Made by a program: the position numbers and the translations under genes
Source of the DNA: a virus
Virus record (IMG/VR): IMGVR_UViG_3300030451_001569
Location: 1 to 27,310 of that record
Strand: one strand, 5' to 3'
Length of the DNA stretch: 27,310 nucleotides
Part shown: positions 1 to 4,986 of the stretch, one piece after another
Layout: the number at the start of each line of letters is the position of its first letter
Numbering within the stretch: the stretch's first letter is position 1
Notes under the pieces: model-generated
What the model saw: the letters and a program-made list of their open reading frames with translations, nothing else
Told to the model about the DNA's origin: nothing
Databases searched by the model: none

Positions 1-63
1 GTAGAAGTATGGTTCAACCATCACCGTGACCGTTTTGTAACGGCTACGGCGTCAACGGCTTAA
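1..63 (+). CDS. 3' end of an upstream gene (partial)
   Basis: Frame 1 is open from the first base and ends in TAA at 61-63, giving about 20 C-terminal residues ending RFVTATASTA. The stop lies 15 bases before the capsid start, as expected for the preceding gene of the same operon. In comparable phages this position often holds a scaffold, protease or capsid-decoration protein, but too little is present to choose. The real boundary is outside the window. Confidence 0.6.
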   Translation, partial: VEVWFNHHRDRFVTATASTA

Positions 64-78
64 TAGGGAGGATTTATC

Positions 79-996
79 ATGGCTATTAATAGAGCTAGTA
101 TTAGTAAAGAACTCCTTCCCGGTCTTAACGCCGTTTTTGGGATGGAGTATGGAGAGGTTAACAACGAACATGAGCCTCTTTATGAGATTGAAAACTCTGA
201 CCGTGCCTTTGAAGAAGAAGTTCTCTTCACGGGCTTCGGCACCGCCCCGACCAAGGGTGAAGGTGCATCGGTTTCTTATGATGACGCACAGGAAAGCTAC
301 ACGGCCCGTTATACGGCGGAAACCGTTGCGCTTGCTTTTGCCGTCACCGAAGAAGCGATGGAAGACAATCTTTATGACACGTTCGCCAAACTTCGTGCTC
401 GTGGCCTTGCCCGTGCAATGGCGAACACGAAGCAGGTGAAGGCTGCTAACATCTACAATAATGGTTTCTCCGATACCATTGGTGATGGTGCTGCGTTCTT
501 CTCCGCTTCTCACCCGACGATTTCTGATGGCAACCAGTCCAACCTTCTTGGTGCGGCTGACCTGTCAGAAGCAACTCTTGAAACTGCGCTTACCTCCATT
601 CAGAAGATCAAAGATGATCGTGGTATTCTGATTGGTGCAAGTGCTGTTTCTCTGCATATCCCGGTTGATTACTGGGCGGTTGCAGATCGTGTTCTTTCGT
701 CTCCCGGTAACACTCAGACGAGTGCTGCTGATGCGAACCCGAACACGAACGCCATCAACGCAACCCGTCACATGGGCATGGTTCCTGAAGGTTACTTCAT
801 TAACCGTCGCTTCACTGACACGGATGCGTGGTTTGTCAAGACGGACGTTCCGAACGGCACGAAAATGTTTGTGCGGTCGCCGCTTCAGACCAAGATGGAA
901 CCGGACTTCGACACCGGCAACCTTCGGTTCAAGGCCCGTGAGCGTTACAGCTTCGGCGTCTCGGATTGGCGTGGCTGGTTTGGTAGTGCTGGTTAA
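79..996 (+). CDS. Major capsid protein, Mu gpT-like
   Basis: The 305-residue product resembles the Mu gpT-type major head subunit in length and pattern. It has an N-terminal segment rich in Asp/Glu (residues 25-50), a long Ala-rich helical stretch (about 75-125) and an SASHP motif near residue 140 followed by a Gly/Asn-rich loop, all typical of that HK97-fold group. It would form the icosahedral shell. A good ribosome-binding site (GGGAGG, about 66-71) sits 7 bases before the ATG. Codon use differs sharply from the rest of the window: Arg is almost always CGT, and C-ending codons are common for Asn, Asp and Phe, as expected for a very highly expressed gene. A terminator follows directly. Major-capsid role is likely; the exact family rests on recognition without a search. 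Confidence 0.87.
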   Translation: MAINRASISKELLPGLNAVFGMEYGEVNNEHEPLYEIENSDRAFEEEVLFTGFGTAPTKGEGASVSYDDAQESYTARYTAETVALAFAVTEEAMEDNLYDTFAKLRARGLARAMANTKQVKAANIYNNGFSDTIGDGAAFFSASHPTISDGNQSNLLGAADLSEATLETALTSIQKIKDDRGILIGASAVSLHIPVDYWAVADRVLSSPGNTQTSAADANPNTNAINATRHMGMVPEGYFINRRFTDTDAWFVKTDVPNGTKMFVRSPLQTKMEPDFDTGNLRFKARERYSFGVSDWRGWFGSAG

Positions 997-1010
997 TCAG
1001 CAAAATAAGG

Positions 1011-1043
1011 GAGGGTGGCTTCGGCCACTCTCTTCTTATTCTT
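1011..1043 (+). terminator. Intrinsic terminator with UUCG loop after the capsid gene
   Basis: The arms GAGGGTGGC (1011-1019) and GCCACTCTC (1024-1032) form a 9-bp stem with one G-U pair, closed by a TTCG tetraloop and followed by the T-rich tract TTCTTATTCTT. This is a textbook rho-independent terminator. No promoter is evident before the next gene at 1057, so downstream expression probably depends on partial readthrough. That would leave capsid transcript in excess. Confidence 0.88.
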
Positions 1044-1056
1044 AAAGGAGAAATAA

Positions 1057-1398
1057 ATGGCTACAAATATTAAAGTTGCAATAGCTACTGGTGATGCCGT
1101 TCTTAAATATGTTGAGGATGATACGACTGTAGGGAGCAATGGAACTGCTGATGCTAATATTCCAAGCACCACTCGCATCATGGCTATTCATGCTGTAGCG
1201 TCTGCTGCTGGTTCCTATTCGATTAAGGGCCAACGTCAGATTACAAACAAGACAGCAGAGGGTACAGCTATTAAGTTTCAGGTAGCAGCTAATGAAGCGT
1301 CTGACATTTACATTGGTGACATGGGTGTTGCGGTGTATGGTGTGGTCAGTGTTTCCGGTCCCACTGATGGTTGCGTTCTAACTGCTATGCTTGGCTAG
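1057..1398 (+). CDS. Small virion-type protein of unknown function
   Basis: The product has 113 residues, is rich in Ala, Thr, Val and Gly, and looks like an all-beta domain: alternating hydrophobic residues, no Cys pairs, no signal peptide. A strong ribosome-binding site (AAAGGAG, 1044-1050) lies 6 bases before the ATG. Position right after the major capsid gene suggests a capsid decoration or head-completion protein. This is inference from position and composition; I do not recognise a named family. Confidence 0.75.
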   Translation: MATNIKVAIATGDAVLKYVEDDTTVGSNGTADANIPSTTRIMAIHAVASAAGSYSIKGQRQITNKTAEGTAIKFQVAANEASDIYIGDMGVAVYGVVSVSGPTDGCVLTAMLG

Positions 1399-1400
1399 TC

Positions 1401-2081
1401 ATGCCTGACTATGCTTATCTCAAGACAGACCTGATTAATACAACGGAGAATGACTCTACGGAGTTTTCTACGCAGGTATCTGCTTTTGTAAAGAAAACAG
1501 AGTTTCGATTGGTAAAGGACTTGGACGATGTAGGTCTGAGCGAATATACCAATGTGTCAGTATCGGCTGGAAATGCTGGTACTGTTTCTTTGAATGATCG
1601 TACTCTTATTATTCGTAATGTTAACTATAAAGTTAGCAGCGCAACAAGTACGACTAATCTTCTTCAAAGAACAAATGAATATGTAAATGACTATTGGCCT
1701 GTGAGCGCCTCTACAGGAACGCCCAGATACTATAGTCGCAGAACCAATTCTTCTATTCGTATTGTACCTACACCAGTATCGGTGGTTACATTAGAAGTTG
1801 AATCACAGTCACAGCCCGTTGCTCTTGCTTCCGCTACAGGAACCAGCGTAACAACCACAAACTATTTCAGTGAGTATTGCTATGATGCTCTATTTGCTGG
1901 TTGCATGGTGGAAGCTACCCTGTTTATGAAAGATTGGAATACTCTTCCTGTATGGCAACAACAATATCAAATGGCAATAGATCAACTTAGAAATCAAGCA
2001 CGGCGTACTCGACAGGATGATATGGCAGTTGCTGGTTCTCCTGCTGGTGGACCCAATACAATTATACAAGGAGCAAGCTAA
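1401..2081 (+). CDS. Head-tail adaptor protein (gp6/SU10-type)
   Basis: The 226-residue product begins MPDYAYLKTDL, then has a helical segment (about 20-45), a central beta-rich section, and a C-terminal helical part with a conserved-looking FSEYCYDAL...EATLFMKDW region followed by QQQYQMAIDQL. This layout matches phage adaptor proteins that dock under the portal and connect it to the tail. I chose the ATG at 1401, two bases after the previous stop, rather than the in-frame TTG at 1371, which would overlap the preceding gene. No clear ribosome-binding site is present, so translation is probably coupled. A second adaptor-like gene lies at 4037, so this one may be the upper ring or a tail-tube-like connector. 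Confidence 0.7.
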   Translation: MPDYAYLKTDLINTTENDSTEFSTQVSAFVKKTEFRLVKDLDDVGLSEYTNVSVSAGNAGTVSLNDRTLIIRNVNYKVSSATSTTNLLQRTNEYVNDYWPVSASTGTPRYYSRRTNSSIRIVPTPVSVVTLEVESQSQPVALASATGTSVTTTNYFSEYCYDALFAGCMVEATLFMKDWNTLPVWQQQYQMAIDQLRNQARRTRQDDMAVAGSPAGGPNTIIQGAS

Positions 2082-2653
2082 TGTCTAAAAAAAATCATAA
2101 CCGTAAAAAACATCCTAGTAGGGGTCGTTTACGTTCACGAAAAGTTACAAAGAAAATAGATGAAGCAGCCCGAAGAGCTAACAAACGTGTAGATGATGCT
2201 GGGGGTATTTTTACAGGCGCATCTACTCCGAAGATGCATAAATTTTTAACTGGAAAAGATGTTGAAAACAAAAAAAATAAATCTGTTCCCCGTCCTAAGA
2301 AAAAACCTACACCTCCTAAAGTGCCAACTATTAAAGCAAAGCCGGGACCAATGAAACGCCGTCCTACTATGAAAGAACAACTAGAAGCTTCTGGTGTAGG
2401 GATTGATTACGGACAGCTTGATAAAATGGCTGGCGGCGGATTAATTGGCGGTCAGAAAAAATTAGATGCTAATAAAGATGGTAAGATTAGTGGTGCTGAT
2501 TTTGAAATGATGGGTGCTAATAACAAAAAATATGGTGGCGGTAAAGTATATAAGAAAATGGGCGGCGGCAAAGTTTATAAACGTAAACATAGTGGTAAGG
2601 TTATTAAAAATAATATGAGTGGACAAGACCTTGTAAACGCTTGCTATGACTAA
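2081..2653 (+). CDS. Lys-rich protein with an EF-hand-like loop and GGGKVYK repeats
   Basis: This 190-residue protein starts inside the previous stop (TAATG). The first 100 residues are very rich in Lys and Arg with Pro-rich stretches, suggesting a disordered nucleic-acid-binding region. Residues 129-140 (DANKDGKISGAD) match the 12-residue EF-hand calcium loop, with ligand positions 1, 3, 5 and 12 being Asp/Asn/Asp/Asp and Gly at 6. Residues 152-176 hold near-repeats of GGGKVYKKM. I recall similar EF-hand-like segments in marine phage virion proteins, but not a tested function. A DNA-binding or structural role in the virion is inferred from charge and position. Confidence 0.75.
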   Translation: MSKKNHNRKKHPSRGRLRSRKVTKKIDEAARRANKRVDDAGGIFTGASTPKMHKFLTGKDVENKKNKSVPRPKKKPTPPKVPTIKAKPGPMKRRPTMKEQLEASGVGIDYGQLDKMAGGGLIGGQKKLDANKDGKISGADFEMMGANNKKYGGGKVYKKMGGGKVYKRKHSGKVIKNNMSGQDLVNACYD

Positions 2654-2834
2654 TCGCTCCAGTATTAGGAAACAAGTTACTCGCCCCGGTAAGAAAAAAG
2701 TTAAAAAAGTAATGGGCGAATATAAGCGGGGCAAACTTAAAAGTAGCTCTGGTAGAAAAGTTAAGACTAAGAAACAAGCTATAGCTATCGCACTTAGCGA
2801 GGCACAACGTAAGAAACGCAAAAGGAGAAGTTAG
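2646..2834 (+). CDS. Small basic protein, DUF6496-like
   Basis: The 62-residue product carries the pattern KVMGEYKRGKLKSSSGRKV followed by KKQAIAIALSEAQ, which I recognise as the DUF6496-type small basic phage protein. It is rich in Lys and Arg and should bind nucleic acid or sit in the virion, but no function is established to my knowledge. The start overlaps the end of the previous gene by 8 bases. The last codons (AAAGGAGAAG, from 2821) serve as ribosome-binding site for the next gene. Confidence 0.8.
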   Translation: MTNRSSIRKQVTRPGKKKVKKVMGEYKRGKLKSSSGRKVKTKKQAIAIALSEAQRKKRKRRS

Positions 2835-3011
2835 ATGCCGGGACCACACACACTTTTAAAGCGCCCTATTGATCTTGATGAGATCGTGGGCCGTCCTACT
2901 GGACAAGGCTACGGTGCTGCACGTAAAGGACCAGATGTTAAAGGTCCACCGCAGGATGTTGTAGTTGATGAAGACTACGAACAAGGTAAAGCTTTTAAAG
3001 TAGAAGATTAA
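2835..3011 (+). CDS. Small hypothetical protein (58 residues)
   Basis: The ATG at 2835 directly follows the stop of the previous gene, with AAAGGAG at 2821-2827 correctly spaced. The product starts MPGPHTLLKRPIDLDEIVGR, has a Gly/Pro-rich middle and an acidic end (DEDYEQGKAFKVED). No membrane segment or known motif is seen. It is unusual in being mixed or acidic within an otherwise basic group. The ribosome-binding site and tight packing support it as a real gene. Confidence 0.65.
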   Translation: MPGPHTLLKRPIDLDEIVGRPTGQGYGAARKGPDVKGPPQDVVVDEDYEQGKAFKVED

Positions 3012-3018
3012 TCACTAT

Positions 3019-3219
3019 ATGATTACTGAGGAATTTCTTGAAAGATATAATAAATCTGTAGAGGAAGGATACGATGACTATACATTAATTGATTATAGTC
3101 AAATTAAACCTGACAAAAATAATTATAAAGACTTTGATAACTACTGGCAAGAACTTTGTAACTATCTAGATAATAAATACAGGTATACATATGGCAGTAA
3201 AGCGAAAAAGAAAACCTAG
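3019..3219 (+). CDS. Small acidic, Tyr-rich hypothetical protein
   Basis: The 66-residue product is rich in Tyr, Asp and Asn, with predicted helices and no known motif. It starts 7 bases after the previous stop with no clear ribosome-binding site, and its last 29 bases overlap the next gene. Its acidic character contrasts with basic neighbours, so it could be a binding partner or charge-neutralising protein; that is only a guess. It fills a stretch that would otherwise be empty, but the overlap and weak start lower confidence. Confidence 0.5.
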   Translation: MITEEFLERYNKSVEEGYDDYTLIDYSQIKPDKNNYKDFDNYWQELCNYLDNKYRYTYGSKAKKKT

Positions 3220-3490
3220 CAATATGAAAGGCATTACCATTGGTCGGGGCATGAAACGTCCTACCAAGGCTGGTGCTGGCATGACCAAGAAGGGCGTTGC
3301 CAAATATCGTAGACAGAATCCCGGTTCTAAACTAAAGACTGCTGTAACTGAAAAAAATCCTAAAGGTAAACGTGCAGCAAGGCGCAAGTCATACTGTGCA
3401 AGGTCTGCTGGACAAATGAAGAAGTTTCCAAAGGCTGCTAGAAATCCTAACAGTCGATTAAGACAAGCTCGTAAACGGTGGAGGTGTTGA
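3191..3490 (+). CDS. Basic protein, DUF6321-like
   Basis: The 99-residue product shows the sequence GVAKYRRQNPGSKLKTAVTE followed by GKRAARRKSYCARSAGQMKK and NPNSRLRQARKRW. I recognise this pattern as a recurring basic protein family of marine phages (DUF6321-like). It is strongly positive and probably binds DNA or RNA. A start at the internal ATG 3224 would avoid overlap with the preceding small gene but remove the basic MAVKRKRK start, so 3191 is preferred. No biochemical role is known to me. Confidence 0.78.
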   Translation: MAVKRKRKPSNMKGITIGRGMKRPTKAGAGMTKKGVAKYRRQNPGSKLKTAVTEKNPKGKRAARRKSYCARSAGQMKKFPKAARNPNSRLRQARKRWRC

Positions 3491-3642
3491 TGAAAAAAGC
3501 TGTAGATGCTCCCAAGGGATATCACTGGATGAAATCTGGAAAGGGCTTTAAGCTTATGAAGAATCCTAGAGGTGGCTATGTGCCGCATAAGGGCGCTTCC
3601 AAGAAAGCCAGCTTTGAAGTTCAGAAGATACATAAGAAATGA
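3490..3642 (+). CDS. Small basic protein (50 residues)
   Basis: The ATG shares its A with the preceding stop (TGATG), and the stop overlaps the next start (ATGA at 3639), so three genes are chained. The product starts MKKAVDAPKGYHWMKSGKGF and ends with HKGASKKASFEVQKIHKK. It is short, basic and aromatic, like other small phage proteins with GASKKASFEVQK-type ends that I recall from marine phages. Function is unknown; a virion or DNA-binding role is inferred from the neighbours. Confidence 0.68.
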   Translation: MKKAVDAPKGYHWMKSGKGFKLMKNPRGGYVPHKGASKKASFEVQKIHKK

Positions 3643-4037
3643 TTAAGCGTAAGAAAGGCGGTACAGCCACTAAGCGTGACCCAAAGAAGTGGGCAGCAGC
3701 AAAGGCCAGAGCAAAGCGCAAGATGGGCGGCAAACATTCTGCCAGAGCTATGCAGCTTGCCGTTAAGTATTATAAGGATGCTGGTGGAACTTACAAAGGT
3801 AAGAAGAAAAAAAGTAATAAACTTTCAAAATGGAGCAAGCAAAAATGGCGAACAAAGTCAGGCAAACCATCACGGCAAACTGGGGAGAGGTATTTACCGG
3901 AGAAGGCAATCAAGGCTTTATCGTCAAAGGAATATGCAGCGACCACCAGAGCAAAGAGAAAAGGGACTGCTGCCGGGAAGCAGTTCGTGAAGCAGCCCAA
4001 AAAGATAGCACGGAAAACAAAAAGGTATAGAACCTAA
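3639..4037 (+). CDS. Basic DNA-binding-type protein, DUF5872-like
   Basis: The 132-residue protein is rich in Lys and Arg. It contains the pattern SARAMQLAVKYYKDAGGTYK, then KKKKSNKLSKWSKQKWRTK, GERYLPEKAIKALSSKEYAA and a basic tail with KQPKKIARKTKRYR. I recognise this as DUF5872-like, a family found in phages and large DNA viruses. The W-S-K-Q-K-W-R-T-K segment and high charge suggest DNA or RNA binding. It starts by an ATGA overlap and ends by a TAATG overlap with the gp4-like gene, so it should be made along with head-completion proteins. Confidence 0.82.
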   Translation: MIKRKKGGTATKRDPKKWAAAKARAKRKMGGKHSARAMQLAVKYYKDAGGTYKGKKKKSNKLSKWSKQKWRTKSGKPSRQTGERYLPEKAIKALSSKEYAATTRAKRKGTAAGKQFVKQPKKIARKTKRYRT

Positions 4038-4711
4038 TGGCAGTTTCAGGCACATATGACTTTAACCTTGACATAGACGAGGTTATACAAGAAGCTACGG
4101 AAATGATCGGGGGTGAGGACACCCTTGGTCACGAACCTGCTTCTGCACGTCGCTCTATCAACCTCATGCTTAAAGATTGGCAGAACAGGGGTGTGCTTCT
4201 CTGGACCACTTCTGTTTCCAGTGTAACTGTATCAGCAAGTGTTACAGCATACTCTCTTTCCTCTTCTACTGTAGATGCTCTGGAAGTTGTTCTTAACAGA
4301 GATGATACAGATATACAACTTGAACGTATAACTCCTGAAGAATATCTTCTCATTCCTAACAAGACTCAGACAGGCCGTCCCACTCAGTATTCTATTCGCA
4401 GAGGGCGTGATAATCCTACTCTGTCTTTATGGCCTATTCCTGAAAATTCTACAGATGTTTTGAAGATGGAAATTTTTTCTGAACTTCAGGATGTAGATAA
4501 ATCTGCTATACAAAATGCAGATGTACCTAAAAGATTTTTGCCTTGCCTTACCTGTGGTCTTGCCTACTACATGGCAATGAAGCGTCCTCTTGTTCCTGAA
4601 AACAGGATTATGATGCTGAAGGCAAACTATGAAGAGTTGTTAGCCAGAGCAATGGAGGAAGATAGAGAACGTGCTTCTATGCATGTAGTGCCTAGATTGA
4701 GGTATATCTAA
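4037..4711 (+). CDS. P22 gp4-like head-completion (DNA stabilisation) protein
   Basis: The 224-residue product has the typical N-terminal helical region DIDEVIQEATEMIGG..., then SARRSINLMLKDWQNRGVLL and WTTSVSS, and a central beta part with NRPT-like PTQYSIRRG and LSLWPIPE segments. This order is characteristic of the P22 gp4 adaptor family, which binds below the portal after packaging to hold DNA in and receive the tail. A C-terminal helix includes NYEELLARAMEEDRERA. Both ends use TAATG overlaps with neighbours. The product fits a podovirus head-tail joint together with the nozzle at 11654. Confidence 0.83.
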   Translation: MAVSGTYDFNLDIDEVIQEATEMIGGEDTLGHEPASARRSINLMLKDWQNRGVLLWTTSVSSVTVSASVTAYSLSSSTVDALEVVLNRDDTDIQLERITPEEYLLIPNKTQTGRPTQYSIRRGRDNPTLSLWPIPENSTDVLKMEIFSELQDVDKSAIQNADVPKRFLPCLTCGLAYYMAMKRPLVPENRIMMLKANYEELLARAMEEDRERASMHVVPRLRYI

Positions 4712-4986
4712 TGGCTAGTAATAAAAATGCTCTGGCTATGTGTGATGTGTGTGGGTTTGTATATCCACACAGAGTAATGCAAATGAATAGCTATGGGATG
4801 CTGGTATGCCCAGAAGACTTTGAAGGACAGTTTGATCTGAAGAACCATCCTCAGAATAAAGTACCTGATGTAAGAGATAATCCAGCTATTCTCAATCCTC
4901 GTCCAGATACGGGCGGTAGAAATCTTACATGGAGCGAAGCTTCAAGTGCTTGGGGATCAACAGATAAATATTGGAATCTAATATGA
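4711..4986 (+). CDS. Small Cys-motif (zinc-ribbon-like) protein
   Basis: The 91-residue product has CDVCG (Cys11, Cys14) and, 18 residues later, VCPEDFEG (Cys33). This resembles half-rubredoxin or zinc-ribbon proteins found beside gp4-like genes in marine podoviruses. Only three Cys are present, so a zinc site would need a non-Cys ligand such as His20 or Asp36. The rest is Pro/Asn-rich with no other domain. Role is unknown; position suggests a head-tail or fibre-attachment factor. It ends in an ATGA overlap with the fibre gene. Confidence 0.75.
   Translation: MASNKNALAMCDVCGFVYPHRVMQMNSYGMLVCPEDFEGQFDLKNHPQNKVPDVRDNPAILNPRPDTGGRNLTWSEASSAWGSTDKYWNLI

Noticed and set aside
1371-1400. Longer start (TTG at 1371) for the adaptor gene
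   Set aside because: It would overlap the preceding gene and adds residues that do not fit the family; ATG at 1401 is 2 bases after the stop.
3166-3633. Minus-strand frame (155 codons) over the small basic genes
   Set aside because: It runs opposite to genes with family matches and chained start-stop overlaps, and has no ribosome-binding site.
3676-3990. Overlapping plus-strand frame (104 codons) within the DUF5872-like gene
   Set aside because: The frame in use encodes a recognisable family pattern; the alternative is a by-product of A/G-rich sequence.
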